DNA of 64,000 nucleotides from Polytrichum commune. Lineage: Eukaryota > Streptophyta > Polytrichopsida > Polytrichales > Polytrichaceae. The translations under genes were made by a program, and so were the position numbers. Of the stretch, positions 26,426 through 36,981 are shown piece after piece. The stretch is from contig OX485805.1 of the NCBI GenBank assembly GCA_950295325.1, forward strand, positions 7,564,501 through 7,628,500, read 5' to 3'. The stretch's first letter is position 1. Every line of letters starts with the position of its first letter. The notes beneath the pieces are model-generated. The model worked only from the letters and a program-made list of their open reading frames with translations. It did not search any database and was not told the origin of the DNA.

Positions 26426-26871
26426 AGTGTTCAACTTATTGTTTTGTTGTATGTAGATGCATTTACCTTATAGACCCCCCAAGTCATATAGTGAAAGTGG
26501 AGAAACTTTCAGCCAACTTGACCACTAATCTTACTTCTTTACGATCAATTGTTAATTAATTGAAATGCTTGAATAGCTCCTTGTGATTTTACTATCAAAA
26601 AATAATAAATAATTTAAATACACAATGTAGTAGGTGCATAACATTATTAAGCAGCTAGAGGATAGTCTCTTTTCAAAGAAAGCAGTTGTGATTAAAAAAA
26701 AACATTGATAATGTATAGTTGCTTGTTGAAGACTCTACAATACACGGCAAGAAGTGAATTTCTATACAACGAAGCAATAATTAAGAGTAGTTTGGTTACT
26801 ACTAAAGGCATAACATTACTAAGAGACCCCTTGGGGCTCCCTTTCTAAACAGGGGAGGGCCATGTATCTGA

Positions 26872-27323
26872 GGGCCACTTCACACACGAGACTGAGAGCC
26901 CGTGACCATGACACTTCAAGCACTCTCATTGGTGGAAAAGGCGGAGCTGGTCTTCACACTACGCTTGAGGGACCAACGGAGTATGTGAATGCAAGATAGA
27001 AGTAAAGTCTACACGGATCATGTTTCATGGTCACTTGAACTGTTTTCAAAATCCACCTCTTGGAGGTAGGCCTAACACAAAACCGGGAGACCACGGCACT
27101 CCAAACGCTCACAACCGTTAATTTATTCTATTTTATCATGTGTGAGGGCCCACTTGAATAGCATTTGGTTGAGGGCCCAGTCACATATGGCTTCACACTA
27201 CACTCGAGGGCCCGTGACTACACTACATGATTTTGGAGGTGTATTGGGACGGCCTTTGGACACGTTCTTTTGGGCTCTCACAATTACATGGTCATGGCTC
27301 TTGGCTCATGTGTGAAGTGGCTC
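26872..27323 (+). mobile_element. PIF/Harbinger-type MITE family B, copy 1
   Basis: The 452-bp element has inverted ends GGGCCACTTCACACACGAG ... CTCATGTGTGAAGTGGCTC and a 3-bp TGA duplication (26,869-26,871 and 27,324-27,326). Three-base duplications are the PIF/Harbinger signature. The interior is non-coding. It lies 210 bp left of the large MULE. Confidence 0.85.
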
Positions 27324-27326
27324 TGA

Positions 27327-27526
27327 GCTTTCTTTTTGTGGCTGGCATTCATGCAACTCATTACTTGTACTATGTGTTGACTGGCCTCGGCTAATAGCCG
27401 CAGTGTTGTCAGTGAGACAAGTAAATTACCCAAAGTTTAATTTAATGCGGGTGTTGGGCCCAAGTGCCGGTTCACTTTTGTGAAGTGAATAGTACTCCTA
27501 TTGAGGAGCGTTCACTTTGCAAGGGT
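27327..27526. other. short spacer left of the MULE
   Basis: No gene. It contains GTTCACTTTTGTGAAGTGAA, an inverted pair. A 9-bp target repeat, AGCCTAACA, follows at 27,527-27,535. Confidence 0.5.
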
Positions 27527-27535
27527 AGCCTAACA

Positions 27536-28056
27536 CCCTAACATTACCGGACCCAATAGTCTTTATTGAGTTTAGGAAATCGAGGCCCTGCAGTCGGGTG
27601 GCAAAAGGGGCCACAGTACCAGCAGCCACTGACGACGAAAGCCTCCTTGCACGGGAAGGGTCCCCTTTCTCTCCCGGCCTGCGCCCGCCAGCACCGCCAC
27701 CGTGGCTGCCACGCGGCCTGCCCTGCTGGCCACACTTTGAACGGAACGGGGCCGTCCCACCTCCCGAGGTTACGGTCTACCCTAGCAGCTACCAGGACCG
27801 CATGACCCCATGGCGGCATCATGCCATTGGGGCGGATGGATCATCATGAGATCCATCATCCACATCCATGACCCACATCCATCGATGGGTGGGATGCCGG
27901 CCGTCCTCGGGGAGTGCGCGGCCCATACTCTTTCAAAAACTCCATTCTGCCACTCCCCTTGTTTCTTTGTAACCTGCTCCTCCTTCCACAGACTGCCCGG
28001 ATTTCTGCCGCGATGGAGCCTGTTGCGATTCGAGTGGGGCCTGATGCGACTGATGC
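27536..28056 (+). repeat. left 521-bp terminal inverted repeat of the MULE
   Basis: It matches the right repeat over 521 bp with about six substitutions by eye, close to 99% identity. The inner limit is the TGATGC at 28,051-28,056. The inner 44 bases contain an ATG (28,013) and the first codons of the putative first exon of the transposase gene, so any promoter in the repeat is present at both ends of the element. Confidence 0.95.
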
Positions 28057-28159
28057 GATTCAAGTGGAGGTTGATGCGATTCATGAGGAGCCTGATGCGA
28101 TTCAAGTGGAGGCTGATGCGATTCAAGTGCAGCCTTATGCGATCCAAGCGCCACTCCAA
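28013..28159 (+). CDS. putative first exon of the transposase gene, repeat-rich
   Basis: The frame opens with MEPVAIRVGPDATDAIQVE and runs as an imperfect repeat of about 8 residues (DAIQVE-V/A/P). At the DNA level this is a repeated GATGCGATTCAAGTGGAGG unit. Its first 44 bases belong to the left TIR. The frame stays open to 28,252. A donor GT after codon 49 (28,159) would join in phase 0 to the acceptor at 28,714/28,715, but that donor is weak and the splice is unproven. The function of the repeat tract is unknown; it may be a disordered N-terminal tail. Confidence 0.4.
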
Positions 28160-28403
28160 GTGGGAACAATCACCCTTGCTGACTGCATTTTCCCATCATC
28201 TCTTGAGATCTACACTCGACTAGGTTTTTTGTTTGATAGAGACCTGCTTTAACTACGCAGTCCACATTTATGTTGTATTTGACTGTCACTCATGAAGTGA
28301 AGTGAAGCGACTATGACAATGATGTGCTGATGCTCTACATGCAAGATCCTCTCATAATGATTGCCGTGCTATGAATGTACTTCCTTCCTCGTTGTTGTAG
28401 TCA

Positions 28404-28436
28404 GTGCACTCATGTTACACATCACATAATTGCAAT
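28404..28436. repeat. left subterminal inverted repeat of the MULE
   Basis: TGCACTCATGTTACACATCA followed by CATAATTGCAAT matches, inverted with about three changes, 38,380-38,410 near the right end. It includes a CATGTTACA motif. It lies well inside the TIR limit, in what looks like intron 1 of the transposase gene. Confidence 0.8.
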
Positions 28437-28714
28437 CCCCAACTTTCATTTGTGCATTAGGTTGATTGAAATGCTGACCACGAGCATGATGACGCGGATG
28501 TCCTTGTAACTTCCTGTGATTTGTGCGCGGTAGTGCGCGGTACTGCAAACCCCAAACCCCTAAGCCGCGAAACACAACCGCCGATCTGGGGGTTCATTCA
28601 CCATAGTGCCGGGAAGGGGTTGGGTTTGCGAGGCATTTCCACTTGTTTTCTGGATGTTGTACTTGCAGTTGTAGGGCCTAAAGGGGAACCTTTGTAACTG
28701 GTGCCGTTGTGCAG

Positions 28715-31441
28715 TCCCATATTGAAGGGCACAACAAACTTGACGTTCTCGTGCATGGAGAGCCTGCCTCGGAACCAACACTTCGCCCACCGCAACACAT
28801 AGAGCCTTCGTACGAGTCTGTGTACCAGGAGGTACAGAAGGCAGAGTTACACCGGATCTGCACTTTAGTCCAAACTCCCAACATAGGCACTTTCACGCAT
28901 ACAGATCTTACGTGGGCATGCCATGTGCGGGTGAAAGGGAGGAGGGCCTCTCCCAGAACGCTTGCTCCAGTGTCGGTTGCGTACATACCTTGGGCAAGAG
29001 TGGAGGATTTTTTAAAAGGTGAGGAGGCACGCAGTGATGCTCCCTCCAAATTTGTCTGCCAGGGTACTCCGACAAACGAAAAGGGGAAACTGATGTTCCC
29101 TCAGTGGAACAGCTACTCTGCCATCTTCAGGTACGTTTGTAACATGCACCCAAACTTCGATTGTGCATGTTCCAATGTTACACTGTTTTGCCACCTTTCT
29201 TCCCTGCTATATATGACTCTCACCGTAACCACCTACTGTGGTCCCCATCCCACAGGTATCATTGTCAATATGGACCAAATGACAATGCATCGTACATACC
29301 AGTGGTTACAAATGACATGTACCAGAAGAAAAGAAAGCTTGACGCGAAGGGCAAATACGTTCCAAATGGAAAGGGGCACACAGGTCCACGGACATCCGCA
29401 AGGATGCGAGGATCGGGGCAGCGAAGGGGATGCCAGTGTGGATTGTCGTCAAGCGATTGTACCTACAGCCTGTAGTGGCATAAATAACATACCATCAGAT
29501 GAACCATGTGAACCTGAAGGGGTTTTTCTGCCATGGTGCCACAAAGACTGGGCATAAGAGCAGATTCTCAAGCCATCTGTCGCCACATGTTCGTGAATTC
29601 ATCATGAGCCATTTGCGGCTAGGATTGTCTATCCCACAAATAATGGACAAACACATGAAACGTTTCATGGAGGTGTGCGAGAGAGGCGAAGAGCTCACCC
29701 GGGATCTCTTCATTTCTGAGCAAGACATCCGTAACATTGCTGGCCGCCTTGCGATTGAAACCTACAAACGCGACAACAATGATGCAAAATTTGTGCGCAT
29801 GTGGGTGCAGGAACATCCTTTTCTTGTGTTCTACTATAAAGAATCAGGTGTGCACGTTCATGGGGCTATCACACGGAAGAATATTCCCTTCACAATAGGG
29901 ATCCAAACATCTTGGCAACAAGATATGAGGCTGAAGCACGGGCACAAAAAAACCGTCTCCATTGACGCCACGTTTGCAACTAATGAGAATAAGGTTTGTG
30001 CCCATAACATTTCTCACAACAGCATGTTACAGACCACTTCTCCCAAATGTTTGGCCACAAACATAATTCTTTGTTGTATGTATTCTTGCAGTTTCCATTG
30101 TACACCTTGATGGTCTTTGATGACTGGCTGAATGGAGTGCCGGTGGCGTACATTACCACTTCTAGTTCCAAGCAACCCGATCTTAAACCTTGGATGAAGG
30201 CGCTTGCAAGAAAATTGTGCTCGGTGCAGGGAGATTGGATGCCGAATGCCTTCATAACAGATTGTGCGCAGGCTGAGATTGGGGGCTTGCAGAGTGTATG
30301 GCCCAGCGTGAAAGTATTCCTCTGCTTGTGGCATGTCCGAAGTGCATGGCTGAAACAAGCGGTAGCAAAAATAAAAGATCATGCCATTAGGGCTGCTGTG
30401 TTAAAGGGGTTGGGGCGTATTATGTATGACACTAAGTGTCCACAAAGAGATGAAATGGGGCCTTGGGCTATCCGGCAGTTGAATGCTCTTATGGAGTGCT
30501 TCCCTGTTGTGAGCAATTTTTGGGCTTACTTCAACAAACAATGGGCAGACAAAACGCATATGTGGGTTGTGGGGCATCGTAACCTGCCATATGCGGGCCA
30601 GGATACAAATGCAGCTATTGAAAGCTACCATTCAAACCTTAAGGCTACCTTGCGTGCATCAAAAGGTAGAGCGCATGGACAGCGCTTGGACTGGGTGATA
30701 TACGAGTTGACAGGGGAGATTCTCTCCCACTACTGGTACCAAGCAATGAAAAAACAACACGGCTTTGTCCCCAACTTAAAACATGAGCAATTTGTTATAA
30801 ATGCAGTGCTGAAAGCGAGAGAAATTCCTGATAGTTGTGTCACTCTCTCCATTGCAGATGACGGTCCAGCTTTGGTAACGTCAAAGAACAACCCGTCTAA
30901 ACTATATTATGTGTACAGCCCAGACTGCGAGTGGGGTTGTTGCGATTGCGTCTGGGCACTAAAGGGGAACATATCTAAACATCAAATAAAGGTGCTCATG
31001 ATACTCCATCCTAGCCTTGCAGAAGGAACAATTACACGTTACTGTGGATCCCTTGCAGGCACAACTGAGGGAGGTCGTGGTAACATGCTCGATCCCGTTG
31101 TTCATTTTCCAGAGGATTGTGCTGACACCGGGCCACTGTGCCTTACCCCTACGCTATGCCGTCCTAGAGGTAGCCAAATTGTCACACAATCTGGGGAGGA
31201 CATGGAAAACCAAGCGCGTAACCTCGCAGAGGAGTTCATGGACGTTGCCATTGGTGATAGATTTTTGTTGCAACATCTTGTGGCCGACCTGCACGTCGTT
31301 CGTGGGAAACAACAAACGTTGTTGGCTCAAATTAAGCATGGATTGGTGGAGCCATCCCAAGCAGATGTGCACTTTCGGCCCAACGAAGACGGCAACAACA
31401 TGTCCCTGAAACGTAGAAGAGACTTCCTGGACCGCAGATAG
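28715..31441 (+). pseudogene. MULE (Mutator-like) DDE transposase gene, spliced, disrupted
   Basis: Exons 28,715-29,130, 29,256-29,993 and 30,092-31,441 are joined by GT-AG introns of 125 bp (phase 2) and 98 bp (phase 0). The catalytic Asp is in TVSIDATFATNE (codon 29,964), the second Asp in FITDCAQAE (30,260), the C-x2-H of the fold in CLWHV, and the Glu in NAAIESYHSN (30,620): the DDE triad of the MULE domain (PF10551 type). A SWIM zinc finger follows (CDCVWALKGN then ISKHQIKV), where Ser (TCT, 30,974) stands in the place of the third zinc Cys. A one-base frameshift near 29,412-29,417 and an in-frame TAA at 29,481-29,483 break exon 2. Such enzymes cut at the TIRs and reinsert with 9-bp duplications. 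The spliced gene runs from the left TIR inward like mudrA. Dead unless rescued by other copies. Confidence 0.9.
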
Positions 31442-31508
31442 GTCACGTCATTCAAACGTCCTGTAACGTGCGACTGCTGCATGGGCGTCCCCATGTTACA
31501 ACCCTTCC

Positions 31509-31540
31509 CACGTGCAGGTGGACGTGGCTGCGCATATAAA
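31509..31540 (+). promoter_or_regulatory. G-box plus TATA box of the small ORF
   Basis: CACGTG (31,509-31,514) is followed 20 bp later by TATAAA (31,535-31,540). The ATG of the small + strand ORF is about 130 bp downstream. It stands just after the transposase stop codon. A CATGTTACA motif at 31,492-31,500 is immediately upstream. Confidence 0.55.
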
Positions 31541-31671
31541 GTCCGGACCCTTGACACACTTCCACATTTTCAGCCTTTCTTCCGCCGGTCCTGTGTAGTG
31601 GTCGGCAACTGAGTGCTCCAGCGGCTCCCGTGTTCTACCCAAGGTGCCTTTGTGCATTTCCTCCCCTTGTC

Positions 31672-31881
31672 ATGGCACCTACTCACGTCACACGAGTCAG
31701 CACAGCGGTTTGGAAGTGGTTTTGCAGGTGTCCGGAGGTCATTGGACCCATTTATGACACTTCCTCCGATGAAGACTTCTTCACCCCGCCAACATCTCCT
31801 CCGCCCTCTTCCGAAGACCAAAGTGCGGAAGTAACGACGGGATCCCCCACAACGTTCTGCTCCCCAACACATGGCGCGTAG
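31672..31881 (+). CDS. small ORF of 69 codons inside the MULE
   Basis: The frame begins ATGGCACCTACTCACG behind a G-box and TATA box. The protein has a tryptophan/cysteine-bearing N-terminal half (TAVWKWFCRCPEVIGPIYD) and a Ser/Pro/acidic tail (TSSDEDFFTPPTSPPPSSED), the SDED being a likely casein kinase 2 target. I know no family for it. It is on the transposase strand, between the two large genes, where MuDR has only spacer. It could be an independent gene, the first exon of a longer transcript, or chance. No poly(A) signal was identified. Confidence 0.4.
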   Translation: MAPTHVTRVSTAVWKWFCRCPEVIGPIYDTSSDEDFFTPPTSPPPSSEDQSAEVTTGSPTTFCSPTHGA

Positions 31882-32611
31882 ACGCTGCTCTCACCATCGC
31901 AGACAGGACGCCTCCGCCGGCGTCATGCTCAAGCTGTTCGCCAGCTCACAGCCCCGCCCCCGAATGTCGCACCCAACCCACAAGGTCCACTGAAGGCATA
32001 CCAACGTCCTCTGAAGGTATATAGGCCTAGTTGGGCGCCATAGTGCAACGCGCTAGGTAGTTGTCGTGAACATTGTGATACTTTGTGAAAAGGGATTTCC
32101 GCCTTTGTATTATCTGGCATTTTTGGGGCATTTCTACAGTGTGGGGTCCTTGTAACATGTTCAACATGATACGCAGTAACACATGTACAATTTGGCCAGT
32201 CATGTTACATGTATTCCTAGCAATGTTACAACAACATTCTTTCGCATTGTCATTGCAGAATCGAAGTAGCCTATAGACACATTGCAATGAACCCACATGT
32301 GGATTGATGTTGGTAAGCCCATCATATCAGTCTTGCATTACATTACCTACAACAAACCCTAAGTCCTTCACAGAAATTTATAGCAGTCACTCAAAAGCAG
32401 AATAATTGACCGTATGTAACTATGTGAATCAAAAGCAGCCAATGTTATAGATGTTACACATTGTACACATGATCCTTGGGTGCGAATGGCTTGGGAAGGC
32501 TTAGGTAGTCACTAATACTAACCCTGGTTTTCTATTCTATCCCCACCCTAACACTGTTGAAGATTAAATCCTCGTCGTCAACTATTCATGTCTTGTTGTT
32601 GTAACATGACC
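31882..32611. other. intergenic spacer between the convergent MULE genes
   Basis: No credible ORF. It contains the densest group of CATGTTACA-type motifs (32,151, 32,201, a partial at 32,223 and another at 32,450, and 32,600). It probably holds the 3' ends of the transposase-side transcript and of the minus-strand gene. Confidence 0.5.
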
Positions 32612-35600
32612 CTAATTTGACACGTTCGTGGTTGTGGTCGGTGGGTCTGTCTCCCTTTCTGATTGCTGTTGTGTGGCGTGTACGACGGCCTCGTGTGCAA
32701 TTTGCGAAACCTCAACAAACGCGCTCTCCTCCGGGTCTTTCGGCGCCACGGCCATAGCTGTAGGTGCTGCAGGTGTGCCCTTAGGAGACACTGAGACTTG
32801 CCAGTCAAAATCCAATTGACTCGGCAACTCTTCTAGGGTCTTGTCTTGAGTCATTGGTATGTGGAATGTTGGCCCGACTGTCGTGGCCAAATTGCCAACG
32901 CTTTCAGGAACTGGCTGGTGCACGTCAACGCGATCCTCGCATTCGCCCCCGTTCTGTCCTGGTGGCTGCACCTCTGAGTGCTCGCACCTCTCTCTGGCAA
33001 TATTGTCTGCCATGTTGCGGATCTCGTACATGGACTCGCTACGCTCCACTGGAGGAACCATCATATCTGGAAAACATGTCACACATTAGTATGCTTCGTC
33101 GTAACAACATTGGAAGGGATGTCCAAAGACAAAAATCATGTAACATATGCAAGCGCCAAAATTTACCTGGGTTTGCAAATATGTAACCAATATCCAGGTC
33201 CTCTTGATACTGAAGCCAATGATCGTAACGTGCGAGGGGTGTCGAGGAGCCAGGGGGCCGATCCTTTATCACCCAAGCCTCCAACCACGTTCGCCGCTCG
33301 TGAAATGCCATGTCGCGGACAGCCCTGAAACGAGTTGAGTTACACCACAAGTGCAACTCTGCCCACCATTCAGGTGTGCCATTTAGTAAGTCTTCAAAAG
33401 CATCATTCACTTCATCAAGCCACTGGTCGTGTGAATCCACGGGCCTGGCGCCTGCGAACACGAGGAATCCTTCTTCTTTGAGGTAGGCGGTTGCCAGGTG
33501 CCACGCACTCAAACCATCTCCAACCACTTCTTCCGCGAGCTTCGACCATTCCGCCACATTGGCAGGAGTACATCCAGTGTCAGGGTGTGATACTAACGGG
33601 GGCGATACCCTATGAAATTTAAGGAAACAACGTTGTCGGGTAGAGAGGGTTCCGCCTTGGGAAAGCGCTGGGCTTCTGGCTGCAACTAGATTTTATCAGA
33701 CCCGTCGAATCTTCTGATCTTCAATCGAATCTTCCGGTCTTCTAGTCTTCAATTTCTTCAATTTCTTCAATTTCTTCAATTTCTTCAATTTCTTCAATTT
33801 CTTCTAATCTTCAACCTCTTTCCCGTCGACCTATCCTGTTGTGGCTCTATATGGATAAAGGGTAAGGGTAGTGTGATAAGAAACCACGGCTTCGGACGGG
33901 TAAAACGGGACGTCAGAACACGAGCTGACGTCCGAAAGATTGGTTCCTAAACTTTCAAACCCACGGTGACCAGCAATCGCGCCTCACCAGTGGGAACAAC
34001 AGAAAACAACCTTGTGGGTGATTAATCCCACTTCGTTGTCACAAACAACCTTGTGGGTGATTAATCCCACTTCGTTGTCACACAGGAAACAAATTACGAT
34101 GCAGAAATGAAATGCAACTAGCCTCCAAAACCGGCTTGGAATCACACACACAAGAAAAAGACAACGTGCCACAAGCAACCACACATTCGAGTCTTGAAGC
34201 CTTCAATTCTTTAATCTGTCCGTCTTCTATGGTCGGTCGAAGTCTCAGCTCTTCTTTTAAGAACCAACAGACTTCCCTCCACTCAAACAAGCACAAATCT
34301 TGATTGCTAACTTCCAAAACAACAAGTGAGATCTCTCATGAATCACAAATCCCTCGTATTTTATTTCATATTCTTCTCAAAAACAACTCACACCGTGAGC
34401 TTCGAATCCACTTCTCTCTCTCTCCACAACTTCTCTCCCTCAATAATCACATAACATCTTTCCTTCACCACCTCTCCCTATCCATGCGAGAGACAAAGTT
34501 CTCTCTTATCCTCATCACATGGCTTCTAATCACCCATTGGTCCAAAGTAACTCAAGATAACTAAAAGACAAAAATAAACTATGAGTAAATAAAAAGGTAA
34601 TCTATTTCTATCATTTGGTAAAGGTAACTAAAAGTAACTATGAGTAAACATAAAGGTAAGCAACTTCTATCCACTTCTATCTTTAGGTAATGATAACTAA
34701 AATAAACTATGAGTAAATAAAAAAAGTAATCTACTTCTATTCTTTATTATTTTTCTCCAAGACCAAGATTCACAATGCAATATTAAATACGTACACATCT
34801 ATATAGTGTACGTATTTACATCACGACAACGTAGGAGGAGGACTGACCAAGGCACTGGATAGACTCGTTCAACATGGCATTGTTCCATGAGCAAAGAATG
34901 CACCTCCGCACCTTCAACTAGAGAGTGATGCAAAGGGTAGGGGGGTCTGAAGTCGACACAGAGAGGATTAGCTACAAAGGAAGAGTAGAACGGATGCCAA
35001 CCCCAAGTCGCCTGCAGCAAACGTGGGTAGTGTTGATCATCCCACTCCTTCATTGCCACAGCAATGGCCTCCTTTACCTAAGTATGCCGGTCCTCCTCCC
35101 ATTGTTTCCGTTGTTTCTTCACCTCTCGCATGACCAGAATGTGCTCGACATACTTGAGAAGAGCATCGATCTCAGTTGCCACCGCTGTTGGGTCATGGAC
35201 CTTGCTAACAACGTTCACAACACTCTGAGTGATGAGGGGGCCCACATCTGGTCTGGCCTGCATCACCCTCAGCCAGCACATGTTACAAAGACATACTCTC
35301 CCTAAGCACATGTTCCATTGACAAAATGCTGAACCATGCCGGCTGCGGAGAATGTGTACATCACATAATGGTGACCTGATTGCATGTTACGAACTTAATC
35401 AAAGATTAGCCACCAACAAAAAGAATGCATGGGTGCAAGGGGGAATAGGTTGTACCTGATGAGAAGGAGAGTAGAATCTACCATAGGCTGCTCACAATCT
35501 GTCCATGAAAGACGGATCGTTCTGCCAGTTGTGAAGCACCTCCTAAAATGCCTGCAACTCACCGCACTCCAAGTCGAATTGCAGCAAACCACAGGCCATC

Positions 35601-36649
35601 AAATAATACAAACCTGGGGGTTGAATTGGGGCCCTCAATTGTGGCTTCGGGATGTCCATCTTCACGCCCGAACGCGCCGCACTTGCAGCTTTCACATAGA
35701 ATTGTTGTCGATCCTTCCGTAACGCCTGCGCCACATCCTCTGAACCTGTGGAAGTTTGCATAGGAGAAACAGGTGCCCTAGAGGAACCACCCGCAGCATG
35801 TGGAGCAGGAGTAGGTGGGGGCAAAATGGCAACCCTCTCCGGGGAGGGGCTGCGGGTTTGGATATGCGTAACATGGATGGGTTGGGGAGGCGGTCGCCGG
35901 GGTACACCTTCGGCAGATTGTTTCGTATGTTGGGCCTTGAACTGGCGGCTTGAGTGAAAAACTCGGTGGCCCCCGGCCATCTCCGCGTGTGAGCGTTTCT
36001 TCGGATGTCGGCTGGGCGGCGCTTCAAATTCATCGTCTCCATCATCATCAAGGTCAACATAGGCAACTGCGGCGGGAGATGCAGTGTGTTGCCTGGAGGG
36101 GCGTTGCGGTTTCGGCTTCATTTGTGGCTGCGGATCTCCAGCAGGGGGCAGACTGGCTGTCAAAATCTCCAGCGTGGGCAGCATGAATTGCCGTTGTTGC
36201 ACTCTGACTCCAGGGGGAGGGTAAGTGACGTCCCTCAACTCCGGGTTTAGGTCTAACCAAATTGAATTGTTCTGCAAGGTGCCCCATACAGCTCCATCGC
36301 CACGCTGCAAGGCAAGTTTGAGGTCCTTGCCTTGTTTCGCAGTCTTCAGATTCGGGTAGACGGGTAGCTCCAACCTCAATCCATTCGAGTCCACAGGTCC
36401 CCGAGGGCAGCCACTCACACGGTGATCTGTCAACCGCAGCTTGCTAGGAAAGGAGCCTTTGCAATACACACATAACGAGTCATCTCTGGCCTTCTGCCCA
36501 TCCCTAGACCGGTTACGAGTAAACTCTAATTTTAATTCAATGTACACTCGTCTCCTCACGCGCTGCGCTACCCAACCAGCAACATCCCTATTGACATAGT
36601 ATGTAACGTGGTCGTCTTCATGCAGGGGTGGTCTTCTTTCAGATTCCAT
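32612..36649 (-). pseudogene. second MULE gene: C2HC-finger protein of unknown family, interrupted
   Basis: Minus-strand exons are 36,649-35,614, 35,551-35,496, 35,257-34,820, about 33,610-33,167 and 33,066-32,612. The junctions 35,614/35,551, 35,496/35,257 and 33,167/33,066 have GT-AG ends and keep the frame (phases 1, 0, 1). The junction 34,820/33,610 is not phase-compatible as I read it and is bridged by an odd insertion. Exon 1 (345 codons) has C-x2-C-x12-H-x4-C at residues 60-81, an acidic patch at 199-209 (DLDDDGDDEFEA) and a basic HPKKRSH. Exon 3 has a TAG at 35,086-35,084 inside an otherwise continuous frame. The ATG at 36,649 follows a possible splice acceptor; the frame is open to 36,973, so a 5' exon may exist. 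Position and direction match mudrB of MuDR, but no sequence relation is claimed. Confidence 0.7.
33612..34819. repeat. repeat-rich block interrupting the second MULE gene
   Basis: Between two exons lie TTCAATTTC units repeated about seven times (33,750-33,806), a 39-bp tandem pair (34,005-34,082) whose unit holds the hairpin GTGGG-TGATTAAT-CCCAC, diverged AAAATAAACTATGAGTAAATA-type repeats (34,560-34,740), and a 12-bp inverted pair AAATACGTACAC / GTGTACGTATTT at 34,786-34,817. It is much more AT-rich than the exons. This may be a nested insertion or a very long decayed intron; no target duplication was found. Confidence 0.55.
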
Positions 36650-36981
36650 TTTCTGCACAGAACAATGTAAGTCAATGGCAAGAAACAAGGCAGCTTCAGG
36701 TGCCAGCATCAATGGTGGGCAGTGGATGTCTGCTACGGAGGCTGTGTGTACCAACGTGCGGGGCTCGGAGTACTTGCTACCTATGGGAGAGAACTCGCCT
36801 ACGGCCATGGCGAGCAAGGTGCGCAACAGAGTGCAGCAGACCCTAACCCCTAAATAATTTAGAGAGGACAGTGCAATGCCTCCAGGGAAAACAACAACCA
36901 AAACAGAGAGAGGAGCCCTAAGCATGCACCCTAAATGCCACAGGAAAGAATTGCCATGGATAGTGACATACAACTACAAAC

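Noticed and set aside
27544..28223. Several frames on both strands within the left TIR, mirrored in the right TIR
   Set aside because: GC-rich TIR sequence; the frames differ between strands and show no family likeness. Only the ATG at 28,013 is kept as a putative exon.
28709..29557. Continuous + frame of 282 codons through the first transposase intron
   Set aside because: After 29,130 it loses family-like sequence, while splicing 29,130 to 29,256 restores it (SAIFR then YHCQYGPND), so the read-through part is intron and out-of-frame exon.
35692..36066. Other frames across exon 1 of the second MULE gene, on both strands
   Set aside because: Shadows of the 345-codon exon; GC-rich coding DNA has few stops in all frames.
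36650..36973. Upstream in-frame extension of the second MULE gene
   Set aside because: The stretch from 36,973 to 36,650 (minus strand) runs into the tandem array, and a splice acceptor sits just before the ATG at 36,649. I treat it as leader, not protein, though it is not excluded.
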